DNA of 64,000 nt from JAAYCI01 sp964369525 (GTDB lineage Bacteria; Bacillota; Clostridia; Oscillospirales; Ruminococcaceae). Made by a program: the position numbers and the translations under genes. The DNA is taken from the NCBI GenBank assembly GCA_964369525.1, contig CAYJEW010000005.1:1-64000 (forward strand), in the 5' to 3' direction. The notes beneath the pieces were generated by a model. The model searched no databases. It was not told the DNA's origin and saw only the letters and a program-made list of their open reading frames with translations. Positions 17,386 to 25,449 of the stretch are shown here, piece by piece. Each line of letters begins with the position of its first letter. Position 1 is the stretch's first letter.

Positions 17386-18543
17386 TTGAAGATGGATATA
17401 GTAGAGCTTAGCAAAAAGCTGATAGCTGTGCCGGGATATGTGGAGCTGCCTGAGAAGGAGAGCCGCGTGGCCCGAGTGCTGCACGAAGAGATGCTGCGAA
17501 TGGGGCTTTCGGCTACGCTGCAAGACATTGGCGAGGGTAGGTATAATGTTATCTGCCGATACAAGGGCGCAGTAGGCGGCAAAAAGGTGGTGCTGTGCAC
17601 CCATTTAGATACCGTGCCGGGCTATGAAATGCAGGATGCGTTTGTGCCTACCGTTAAAGACGGGTTCCTTTATGGTAGAGGCGCGGTGGACGTGCGAGGC
17701 ATACTGGCAGTGATGACGCAGGTGATGCAGCGCCTTGAGGCAGAGCGGCCTGCTGCGTGCGGCGATGTTGAGTTTTGGGCGGTGGCCGATGAGGAGAGCG
17801 GCTCTGCGGGTATGCGATATGCTGTGCAGCAGGGCAGCACGGCGCAGCTGGCCATTGTGGGCGAGCCAACAGAGCTTATGATGGGCACAGCGCATAAGGG
17901 TGTGGCGTGGCTTGGGGTGGATTTTGAGGGGAAATCGGCCCATGGAAGCATGCCGCAGCAGGGGCACAATGCTATATATGACGCAGGGATTTTTATTACA
18001 CGGCTGCAAGAGCGGTTGATACCACAGCTAAGCGAGCGCACCCATTCTGTTTTGGGATGCAGCACGCTTAACGTGGGGGTGATAGAGGGCGGTAGTAGGG
18101 CAACTGTTGTGCCCAGTGGCTGTTATTTGCAGATGGACCGTCGCCTGCTGCCGGGTGAGAGTGCAGAGAGCGCAGCAGATGAGCTGCGAGAGCAGCTGGC
18201 AGAGCTGGCGCGGGTGCGCAGCGGGCTTTCGGCAGAGGTGAGCATTATACGCGGAGGTAGCGACATGCCGTTTCCGCCGTTGGAGCCGATAGCCAATAAA
18301 TCTATAGTGGACAGACTGTGCAGTGCAGCTACGGCAGCAACAGGCCTGCAAACCGAAACCACAGGGCTTTCCTATTGGACAGATGGAGCATTGTCGGCGT
18401 CAATACTTGGTATACCCACTGTGGTGTTTGGACCCGGGAGTATAAAGCAGGCACACTCTGCAAACGAGTTTGTTGAGATAGCACAGCTGCATAAAGCAGC
18501 CGAGGCGTACTATCAAATGGTGGTAGCATTTTGCGAGATGTGA
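17386..18543 (+). CDS. M20-family metallopeptidase (ArgE/DapE/CPG2-like)
   Basis: Zinc-dependent exopeptidase or deacylase. The metal-site motifs are LCTHLDTVPGY (first His and Asp), GRGAVDVRG (bridging Asp), ADEESGSAGM (general base Glu and ligand), GEPTELM and the terminal His in KQAHSANEF. The lid/dimerisation domain (about residues 175-285) includes HKGVAWLGVDFEGKSAHGSM, where the His reaches the partner active site. The start is placed at TTG 17386, eight bases after AGGGAGG; ATG 17392 is the alternative. At 385 residues it is normal for ArgE/DapE relatives. The exact substrate (acetylornithine, succinyl-DAP, other N-acyl amino acid) cannot be fixed and no arg or dap genes are nearby. 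Confidence 0.9.
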   Translation: MKMDIVELSKKLIAVPGYVELPEKESRVARVLHEEMLRMGLSATLQDIGEGRYNVICRYKGAVGGKKVVLCTHLDTVPGYEMQDAFVPTVKDGFLYGRGAVDVRGILAVMTQVMQRLEAERPAACGDVEFWAVADEESGSAGMRYAVQQGSTAQLAIVGEPTELMMGTAHKGVAWLGVDFEGKSAHGSMPQQGHNAIYDAGIFITRLQERLIPQLSERTHSVLGCSTLNVGVIEGGSRATVVPSGCYLQMDRRLLPGESAESAADELREQLAELARVRSGLSAEVSIIRGGSDMPFPPLEPIANKSIVDRLCSAATAATGLQTETTGLSYWTDGALSASILGIPTVVFGPGSIKQAHSANEFVEIAQLHKAAEAYYQMVVAFCEM

Positions 18544-18591
18544 TGAACGAAAAATTTAGGTAATGCTTGTAGCTTATATATAAAGGTATGT

Positions 18592-18638
18592 TTAAAATCC
18601 TCACCCTGCGGCTGTATTGCCGGGTGGGGATTTTGCGG
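18592..18638 (+). terminator. Probable terminator
   Basis: Imperfect stem AATCCTCACCC / GGGTGGGGATT with an inner CGGC/GCCG helix, followed by TTTTG. Confidence 0.6.
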
Positions 18639-18682
18639 TAAAAAGGCATGTGTGCTAGTTTAAAGTCGAAATTTGAAATGAT

Positions 18683-18711
18683 TTTACAATATTTGTTATA
18701 AATTGTATAAT
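18683..18711 (+). promoter_or_regulatory. Promoter of the solute-binding protein gene
   Basis: TTTACA (18683-18688), spacer 17, TATAAT (18706-18711), about 95 bases before the start. An alternative TTGAAA lies just upstream. Confidence 0.5.
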
Positions 18712-18805
18712 AAGTATATCTGTATATAATTTGGTCGCTATAAAATTAGTATAAATTTAGGGAACACATATAAATTAAATCAGCTTTACTGTAAGGGAGA
18801 AACGT

Positions 18806-20305
18806 ATGAAAAGAGTTAAAATTGCAGCAATTTTACTGGCGTTTTTAATGGTTGTACTAACAGCGTGTTCGGCTGCGCCTACAGGCGGCGCCTCGGGGCA
18901 GGCAGATGTAACGCCTGCCACAGACACAAACCTAGACCCGGCAAACCCTACCACGGTAACGCTTTGGCATTACTATGTGGATGAAAACCAGCAGGTGCTG
19001 GAGGCAGCAGCGGCGGAGTTTAACCAAACAATTGGTATGGAAACAGGCGTTATTATAGAGGTTGTGGCCAAGGGGGATATTAGTGAGCTGGAAGAGGCTG
19101 TAACAAACTCTGCAATGGGCGTTATTAACTCTGAACCAATGCCGGCTATATTCTCGTCTTACCCAGATAAAGCAATGGAGATTGACGAGCTTGGAATGCT
19201 GGTGGATTTAAACGAGTACTTTACCGAAGAGGAGCAGCAGCTGTATGTATCCAGCTTTTTGGAAGACGGGATATTTAGCGAAGGCAGGCTTTTGCTGGTA
19301 CCTATTGTGAAGAGCACCGAGCTTATGTTTGTAAACGCTACTGCGTGGAACGAGTTTGCACAGAGCGAAGGCTACAGCGAGCAAGACTTAGTAACCTGGG
19401 AAGGTGTTTACAACACCGCACGTGCATACTATCAGTGGACAGACGCGCAAACCCCTGATGTGGCGTGGGACGGTACGGGTTTGATTGGGTTTGACTCGGT
19501 GGCAAACTTTATTATAATTGGCAACAAGCAGCTGGGTGTTGACATAATAGACGGCGAGGGCCAGCAGGCTATGCTGGACCAGGAGACGCTGAGCTATATA
19601 TTTGCTTCGTATTATAGCGGGATGAGCCTTGGCTACTTTGATGCGGCTGGGCGTTTCCGCTCGGATGACATAAAGTCTGGCGATCTTATAGCATATGTGG
19701 GTTCCTCTTCCAGTGCGGCATATTTTCCCACCTGGCTTGAAAGCGACAACACACAGCAGGACATAGACTTTATGGCGCTGCCGTATCCGTATTTTGAAAA
19801 CGGTACAGCGTATGCTGTGCAGCAGGGTGCAGGCATGTGTGTGGCAAGAACGACCCCAGAGCAGCAGGAGGGCGCCGCTATGTTCTTGAAGTGGTTTACA
19901 GCACCACAGCAGAACATTCAGTTTGCTATGACAACAGGTTACCTGCCTGTGCAGAGTGCAGCATACGAAAGCGAAGACATGGACGCCGAGATACAGACAC
20001 TGCGCGAGGGCGAAGTGGCACAGCAGAATGTGGCAAGTGTGTATGAAATAGCGCTGCACCAAATTATTGAAGCAGATACATATGCAGCCAGCCCATTTGC
20101 AGGCAGCTATGATGTGCGCAGCATAGTGCAAAGCACGCTTATTGATATGGGTTTGGCAGGCCAACAGGAAGCGGATGCGCTAAAGGCACAAGGCCTTAGC
20201 GAAGAAGAGATACTGGCAGCGCTTGATGTGAACGCCGCTTTTGAGCAGTGGATGGTAAACATTCGTGCAGAGCTGGATGCATTGGATATTAGTTATACAG
20301 GATAG
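18806..20305 (+). CDS. Extracellular solute-binding lipoprotein (ABC sugar type, SBP_bac_1)
   Basis: A 499-residue lipoprotein. The signal peptide ends in lipobox LTAC, so Cys21 is lipidated. The mature part has the two-domain family-1 binding-protein look: PTTVTLWHYYVDENQQVLE at the N-terminus, PIVKSTELMFVNATAW (the family's KSTEvlYyNktl), GFDSVANFIIIGNKQLGVDI, and QGAGMCVARTTPEQQEGA with FLKWFTAPQQNIQFAMTTGY (family faKWLTspE~n~~wa~~tgYlPV). The ligand is unknown, perhaps a carbohydrate or glycerol-phosphate-like compound. No permease genes follow; instead a transmembrane GGDEF-EAL protein starts 177 bases downstream, suggesting a ligand-sensing pair rather than an importer. The MsmX-type ATPase at 4697 is distant. 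Confidence 0.92.
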   Translation: MKRVKIAAILLAFLMVVLTACSAAPTGGASGQADVTPATDTNLDPANPTTVTLWHYYVDENQQVLEAAAAEFNQTIGMETGVIIEVVAKGDISELEEAVTNSAMGVINSEPMPAIFSSYPDKAMEIDELGMLVDLNEYFTEEEQQLYVSSFLEDGIFSEGRLLLVPIVKSTELMFVNATAWNEFAQSEGYSEQDLVTWEGVYNTARAYYQWTDAQTPDVAWDGTGLIGFDSVANFIIIGNKQLGVDIIDGEGQQAMLDQETLSYIFASYYSGMSLGYFDAAGRFRSDDIKSGDLIAYVGSSSSAAYFPTWLESDNTQQDIDFMALPYPYFENGTAYAVQQGAGMCVARTTPEQQEGAAMFLKWFTAPQQNIQFAMTTGYLPVQSAAYESEDMDAEIQTLREGEVAQQNVASVYEIALHQIIEADTYAASPFAGSYDVRSIVQSTLIDMGLAGQQEADALKAQGLSEEEILAALDVNAAFEQWMVNIRAELDALDISYTG

Positions 20306-20387
20306 GCCTATGCAGGCAAGCGTGCTAGCAATATATTGCATTGCCGGGGAGTATAGCAATGTAATAGCCCCAGCTACCTGCATAGGC
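20306..20387 (+). other. Structured inverted-repeat element between SBP and GGDEF-EAL genes
   Basis: Perfect 11-bp outer helix GCCTATGCAGG (20306-20316) with CCTGCATAGGC (20377-20387). A nested 9-bp helix TTGCATTGC (20336-20344) with GCAATGTAA (20356-20364) contains one G-U pair. The inner loop GGGG (20346-20349) could pair with CCCC (20368-20371) as a pseudoknot. It lacks a T run, so it is not a plain terminator. It could be a riboswitch-like or mRNA-processing element; no known class is recognised. Confidence 0.5.
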
Positions 20388-20481
20388 GTGGTTTGAATTA
20401 TGCAGTTGGGGTTAGTAGGTAAAAAATTGGCCGTATGGCTTGCTATCGCCATGTATCTTATACAGAAGGGATGCACGTGCA

Positions 20482-23436
20482 ATGAAGTTTGCAACTTCGT
20501 TAAAAACAAGGCTTATTTTGTTGATGGTTTTGCTGGTTATATTGCAAAGCCTGGCTTTGTTGTTGGCAATGAGCGTCTCGCGCGTGACGTCTTTGCTGGA
20601 TGAAGAGGCTGTGCGCCTATTTAATAGTACAACAAGTGCTCGCTCTCAGGAGTTTAACCTGGCTGCGGGCGAGCTGATTAGCAACGTTGGAGTGGCAAGC
20701 GAGCACCTTAGCGAAGAGGCGCAGAGTGTGGCAGGAGATGCAGGCTTAACGCCGGATGAGATTTATCAGGATAACGATGCGTACAACCAGTTTGCACTGG
20801 CAGGCGCACAAGCTGTGCTTGGGCTGTTGCAAACAAACGATATCAGCGGCGCATTTTTTATGCTGAACGGTTCGAACGCCAACCCAAACGATGAGATGGC
20901 ACACTCCGGTGTGTATATTCGCAACTCGGCGGCAGGGAGCACAAACAACACCGAAAATTATCTTTTAGAGCTTGGGCCAACGGTTGTGGTGAGCAACTAT
21001 CAGCTGGCCACCAGCACAGGCTGGGATTTGGATGTGCGTTTTTCAAACGAGCACCCAGAGCAGTATGCATTTTATACGCGCCCTATAATGGCAGCTACGC
21101 AGATAGAAAATGCCGAGATAGAGAGGTATGGCTATTGGTCTTCGCCAAATGCGGCGCTGGGCGGTAGCCAGCAGGTGGTGTATTATACGCTACCTATTTT
21201 GGACGCCGATGGGCAGGCGTATGGCGTGCTGGGCGTTGAGATGTCGCTGGAATATTTTACCCAGCAGTATCTGCCCAACATTGACCTACCGTATGCAAAC
21301 AGCTTTTACGCCATTGCCCCTGTACATGATGACAAAATAATTCTTGAGTGGATTATTCCAAGCGGGCCGTTGGCGCAGGTGCATCTATCGCAGGGCGAAG
21401 AGCTTATTATAGAGCAGGCGATGGGCAATGAGGACAGTGGGGTTGTGTACCGAACCGAGCTTGCAACTTTGGGCGAGATGTATTGCTCGTTGCAGCAGCT
21501 TAGAGTATACAGCGATAACTCACCTTTTGCAGGCGAGAACTGGACGCTGGTAGGTTTTGTGCCAAGCGAAGTGTTGCACGAGAGCTCGCAAAGTGTTATG
21601 TCCACGCTACTGATAAGCATGGTAGTGGTTATGATAATTTCGATTATTGGCATATTTATAATGGTACACATAGCCACTCTTAAAATATCGAAATTGTCGA
21701 AGTATATGGCAAAGCTTTCGCCGCATCAGGATATCCATTTTGATTCTACAGGTATGCGCGAGATTGACGAGCTGACAGCGGCTGTGAAAAAGCTTAACGA
21801 CAGCGTTATAAATGCTTCTAAAACCACATCTAAAATTTTGGAGCTTACATTGCTACCGCTTGGCGGGTTTGAGGTATCAACCGAGGCAGACCATGTGATT
21901 TTAACCGAGTATCTATATAAGCTGCTTTGCATTGATGAAACAAAGCACGTGAGCCACAGCGAGTGGGAAGAGCTGATAACAAAGCTTACGGCAGAGCCGG
22001 CACACGACCAAGAGAATATCTATCAGTACACGCACCCCGAAACAGGCGAAGATATTTGGCTGCGAATATTGCAGACCAAGACTGCGACGGGTGAGGTAGG
22101 CGTTATACTGGATACAACAAAAGACGTGGAAGAGCGCAAGCGCTTGGCACACGAGCTGGATTACGATGCACTAACCGGTCTTTACAGCCGCGTGGCGTTT
22201 AAGCGTGAAGTACATTTGATGATTCAAAGCAGCCCCGATAAGATAGGCGCAATGATTTTTGCCGATCTTGATAACCTTAAGTACATCAACGATATGTTTG
22301 GCCATGATATGGGCGACCGCTTAATTATCAAAACAGGTGATATATTCAGGGAGTTTTCCAGCTATGGTGCTTTGGTGTCGCGTATATCTGGTGATGAGTT
22401 TGCGGTGTATCTGCATGGTTTTAGCACGAAGGAAGAGGCCCGCCAGCTTATAAACGAGCAGTATGAAGAGAGCGCAAGCACATACCTTGAAACGCCAGAC
22501 GGTGCCTCGCACCGCATACGGTATTCGTCGGGTGTGGCGTGGTACCCTGAAGACTCGGACAATGTTACCGACCTTTTGAAGCTGTCGGACTATGCAATGT
22601 ATACGGCAAAGAGCACCACAAAAGGCACGCTTTGCGAGTTTAGCCAGGAGGCTTATGATACAAATGCATATCTTTTGGACAACCGCGAGGCGATAAATCG
22701 TCTTTTGGATGATAAGCTTATACGTTTTGCGTTCCAGCCGATTGTATGCCTGAAAACCGGCAAAATATTTGCCTACGAGGCGCTTATGCGGCCGCTACTG
22801 GATAACTTTAAATCGCCTGCCGAGGTTTTGAAGGTGGCGGCGTGGCAGTCGAAGCTGGGGCAGCTTGAGCAGGTGCTGATATTTACTGCATTTGAAACGA
22901 TAAGCGACCATGTGCATCAGCTTGGCGATATAAAGATATTTGTAAACAGCATACCCAGCCATTCGTTGAGTAAAGAAGAGATAGTTAGGCTAAAGCGAGA
23001 GTACAGTGATTTACTTGACAGGGTAGTCATAGAGATTACCGAGGGCGAGGGCCTTTCGTCGGACCTATTAGATGCTAAAACGGCGGCCATAAAGGGCGCG
23101 GGGATGCAGGTTGCGATAGACGATTATGGTAGTGGGTATTCAAATGAGATGCGGGTGCTGGCTATTCAGCCAGATTTGATAAAGGTAGACATGAGCATGA
23201 TACAGGGTATCCATAAGGATGCCGACAAACAAACGCTGGTTTCAAATTTGGTGGAGTTTTGCCATTCAAAAAATATCAGCGTAGTGGCAGAAGGGCTTGA
23301 AGAGTTTGCCGACCTTGAGATGTTGGCGAAGCTGAAGGTGGACTATGTACAGGGGTACTATTTAGGCAAACCCGACTTTAAGTTTTTACCTATTCCTGAT
23401 GAGATTGTGAACCGGATTATTGAGTTACAGGGCTAA
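20482..23436 (+). CDS. Membrane dCache-PAS-GGDEF-EAL protein (c-di-GMP turnover)
   Basis: A 984-residue bifunctional-looking c-di-GMP signalling protein. TM1 is about 8-30, a large extracellular double-Cache sensor about 31-375 (RYGYWSSPN and QQVVYYTLPILDADGQAYGV are typical), TM2 about 377-402, a short HAMP-like stretch, a PAS-like domain about 440-545, GGDEF about 560-720 and EAL about 735-980. The diguanylate cyclase signature is SGDEF (636-640), an active variant in other proteins; no RxxD inhibitory site is seen. The EAL side keeps EAL (766-768), IEITEGEG, AIDDYGSGYS, IKVDMSMI and VAEGLEE, so the metal ligands look intact. ATG 20482 has AGAAGGGA at a rather long 11-base spacing. It is paired with the upstream binding lipoprotein. 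Confidence 0.93.
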   Translation: MKFATSLKTRLILLMVLLVILQSLALLLAMSVSRVTSLLDEEAVRLFNSTTSARSQEFNLAAGELISNVGVASEHLSEEAQSVAGDAGLTPDEIYQDNDAYNQFALAGAQAVLGLLQTNDISGAFFMLNGSNANPNDEMAHSGVYIRNSAAGSTNNTENYLLELGPTVVVSNYQLATSTGWDLDVRFSNEHPEQYAFYTRPIMAATQIENAEIERYGYWSSPNAALGGSQQVVYYTLPILDADGQAYGVLGVEMSLEYFTQQYLPNIDLPYANSFYAIAPVHDDKIILEWIIPSGPLAQVHLSQGEELIIEQAMGNEDSGVVYRTELATLGEMYCSLQQLRVYSDNSPFAGENWTLVGFVPSEVLHESSQSVMSTLLISMVVVMIISIIGIFIMVHIATLKISKLSKYMAKLSPHQDIHFDSTGMREIDELTAAVKKLNDSVINASKTTSKILELTLLPLGGFEVSTEADHVILTEYLYKLLCIDETKHVSHSEWEELITKLTAEPAHDQENIYQYTHPETGEDIWLRILQTKTATGEVGVILDTTKDVEERKRLAHELDYDALTGLYSRVAFKREVHLMIQSSPDKIGAMIFADLDNLKYINDMFGHDMGDRLIIKTGDIFREFSSYGALVSRISGDEFAVYLHGFSTKEEARQLINEQYEESASTYLETPDGASHRIRYSSGVAWYPEDSDNVTDLLKLSDYAMYTAKSTTKGTLCEFSQEAYDTNAYLLDNREAINRLLDDKLIRFAFQPIVCLKTGKIFAYEALMRPLLDNFKSPAEVLKVAAWQSKLGQLEQVLIFTAFETISDHVHQLGDIKIFVNSIPSHSLSKEEIVRLKREYSDLLDRVVIEITEGEGLSSDLLDAKTAAIKGAGMQVAIDDYGSGYSNEMRVLAIQPDLIKVDMSMIQGIHKDADKQTLVSNLVEFCHSKNISVVAEGLEEFADLEMLAKLKVDYVQGYYLGKPDFKFLPIPDEIVNRIIELQG

Positions 23437-23441
23437 GCAAA

Positions 23442-23498
23442 ACACACACCGTACTGTGCCAAAGCTATATGGCTTGGCGATGCGGTGTGTGTCTTTTT
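23442..23498 (+). terminator. Terminator of the GGDEF-EAL gene
   Basis: ACACACACCG / CGGTGTGTGT outer stem enclosing a second stem GCCAAAGC / GGCTTGGC, then CTTTTTG. Confidence 0.88.
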
Positions 23499-23855
23499 GT
23501 GGAAATGTTAATATATGGACAAATGACAATACATTAGAATATAACATAGTCCGTACATATAGTGGATTGTAGGTGCAAAGAAAAATACACACAACTGTGT
23601 GAAATGAAGTTTAAAGCAGATGGAAAAACGGGTGATGAGCAGTGTGGTTTTTGGTGGGCGAGCGCAGAATAAGGGTGCATGATAAACAAAAGCGGCTGGC
23701 ACAGGTTGTGTGCGCAGCCGCTTTTTGTTTCACTACAATTTATTTATAAGCTATTTAGTGCACCGGTTGTTGCCATTCGCTGGTGCTGAGTAGATGTGAA
23801 GAAAGGGGCAAGCAGGTGGTAATTGGGGTGGGTGGACGCAATGGCTAAATGCCGG
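23499..23855. other. Intergenic, no protein gene seen
   Basis: Contains a second hairpin terminator at 23688-23726 without an obvious gene before it. A 20-codon frame at 23620-23682 has no ribosome site. A short untranslated RNA ending at that hairpin is possible but unsupported. Confidence 0.4.
23688..23726 (+). terminator. Isolated rho-independent terminator
   Basis: AAAAGCGGCTG / CAGCCGCTTTTT stem with a 16-base loop. It could also serve the minus-strand gene at 23856 in the other direction (T run weaker). Confidence 0.75.
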
Positions 23856-24569
23856 CTATGCATCTTCGGGCGGCCAGGCCAGCACCCAGACTTCGTGCCC
23901 GCCAAAGCCGGGCCAGCGAAGAGCGTTTTCGTGGGTGTCTATGGCTATGTCTAGGCGGCGGGAGATGATGGCGCTTCCGCTATCTTCAACGCGGCGTATG
24001 CCAACATCTGCTATGTAAATCCATGTGCCGGGTGGCAGCACGCTCCAGTCGGTTGCAACGGTGAGGCCCGGGGTGGGCACTGTGCCGCTGGCGGTTATGC
24101 CGTTGCCGCCGCAGATATGCGGGTATACCTCACAGCAGTAGGCGGTGGAGTGGAACTCGCCAAAATACTGCGGGTGCATGCCGGTTGGAATTTCATAGCC
24201 CATTGCGGCTATTCGCGCTATCTCGGATTGTAGTGCGGTATCGTCTATCGGCACATTGCTGAACACCGTTTCAGCTTGTTCAGCATCGGAAGTTGTGACA
24301 TCGGGGTAAGAAAAAGGCGGTATGGAAATATCGGCTGTTGCAAGCTCGTTGTCGGTTGTTTCGCTGGAAGCATCGGTTCCGTTTGTCTGCACCCTAGGTA
24401 ATGTGCCGTAGGCACTGCTGTCTTGCGGCTGGCTCATTGACGAGGGTGGAGACGCGGCATAAAATGTGTGCGCGTCCCAAAACAAAAATACAACGGCCGA
24501 CAGCGCTACCACCATAAAAAAATATATAAAAAATTTAGCTACCTTCTCGCTAACAATACGTTTTTGCAT
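23856..24569 (-). CDS. Membrane-anchored 3D-domain protein
   Basis: A 237-residue protein with one N-terminal signal-anchor (about 12-34), a Ser/Thr/Pro-rich linker (35-130) and a C-terminal 3D domain (about 140-235). The 3D fold is related to the MltA/RpfB/YabE C-terminal catalytic domain, named for three conserved Asp. Visible signs are FHSTAYCCEVYPHICGGNGI, GTVPTPGLTVATDWSVLPPG (family GxTAxGxxxxxGxvAvDPxviPlGt), and VEDSGSAIISRRLDIAIDTH with the Asp residues. It probably acts on peptidoglycan outside the cell. The start ATG 24569 has AAAGGAG six bases upstream. It is monocistronic. Confidence 0.88.
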   Translation of the reverse strand: MQKRIVSEKVAKFFIYFFMVVALSAVVFLFWDAHTFYAASPPSSMSQPQDSSAYGTLPRVQTNGTDASSETTDNELATADISIPPFSYPDVTTSDAEQAETVFSNVPIDDTALQSEIARIAAMGYEIPTGMHPQYFGEFHSTAYCCEVYPHICGGNGITASGTVPTPGLTVATDWSVLPPGTWIYIADVGIRRVEDSGSAIISRRLDIAIDTHENALRWPGFGGHEVWVLAWPPEDA

Positions 24570-24789
24570 CAAAGGCTCCTTTCAACGGAAACAAAGGGTG
24601 GTGCGGTTAGCGGCACTGCCCTTTGTTCAATATACCACACCAAAATGCATTTGCATAGTGTGAAAACTGCAAAAATAAACGCAACTACAATATATTGTGG
24701 GAGTGAAATGAGTATAGGGCAATATGTAGGATATGCATGTGTTTTTATTGATATGGGGTTGTAAGGTATAGATTGGTGGTAGAATGGGG

Positions 24790-25095
24790 TTACATTTCTT
24801 TATTGTACTTAAAACGGTAGTAAAAAGCATATGCTTGTACCGCTAAGTATGCAAAAGCCAGAAGTAAGGCAGCTACTAAATCCACCCTGATAAGTGCCAA
24901 TACAATTAAGAGCGTGGCAAAAAGATAGCTTGCAAAATCATTGGATTTTGATTTTGCGAGATATCCTATCATTAGGTTTCTTTCATCTGTTTTTTCTATG
25001 TTAAGTTGTTTTTCTATTTCAGGGTGCTTTTTGAGCTGGTTTTTTTGAGATAACATTGTCAATTCCATGGCCAAACATGCCGCACCTATCACCAA
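24790..25095 (-). CDS. Small membrane protein (DUF2178-like), possibly 5'-truncated
   Basis: A 101-residue open frame ending with two membrane spans (about 56-73 and 76-92) separated by a short loop. The preceding KQLNIEKTDERNLMIGYLAK resembles the conserved ERN-containing cytoplasmic segment of DUF2178-like proteins. That family usually has two further helices at the N-terminus; here the frame runs into a TAG just upstream. The possible starts are TTG 25095, GTG 25092, ATG 25068 and ATG 25056, none with a good ribosome site. The gene may therefore be an N-terminally truncated remnant. The function is unknown. Confidence 0.5.
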   Translation of the reverse strand: MVIGAACLAMELTMLSQKNQLKKHPEIEKQLNIEKTDERNLMIGYLAKSKSNDFASYLFATLLIVLALIRVDLVAALLLAFAYLAVQAYAFYYRFKYNKEM

Positions 25096-25449
25096 TAGCT
25101 ATGGATGTGCAATTTACCTATTTTTAGGCGGGCTGGGATTATATTGGCTTGGCTAAGGACCTATTTTATATTTTTTTAAATATCATTTGGGATATGCAAG
25201 GCGCGCCGCTGCAGGTTTGGGGATTTTGGTTAAATAGAAACCGGGCCGAGATTTATATGCCTTTAGCTGTTTGAAACACCTTTAGTAGGTGTGGTATACT
25301 TCATAGTAGATGTAAATGCGTTTTCTGTAGCGAGTGAAAGACTTTATTTTGCGGTATAGCGCATTAATAAAAAGGATTTGCTTGCGGGCAGAGAGCAGTG
25401 CGATATAATAAAGCTATATAAATAGAATGGTAAAACCAAGGGGGCAGAC
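25096..25449. other. Intergenic leader of the M20 dipeptidase gene
   Basis: No protein gene is seen. It contains a promoter (25271-25300), described separately, and about 140 bases of leader before the start at 25450. Confidence 0.5.
25271..25300 (+). promoter_or_regulatory. Promoter with a palindromic operator in its spacer
   Basis: TTGAAA (25271-25276), spacer 18, TATACT (25295-25300). The spacer holds the perfect inverted repeat ACACCT-TTAGT-AGGTGT (25276-25292), which touches the -35 box and ends two bases before the -10 box: a classic repressor-site position. Confidence 0.6.

Noticed and set aside
20306..20387. Known c-di-GMP riboswitch (GEMM-I or type II)
   Set aside because: The conserved cores of both classes are missing, so the element is reported only as unclassified.
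23620..23682. 20-codon frame before the hairpin at 23688
   Set aside because: No ribosome site or composition bias; not supported as a gene.
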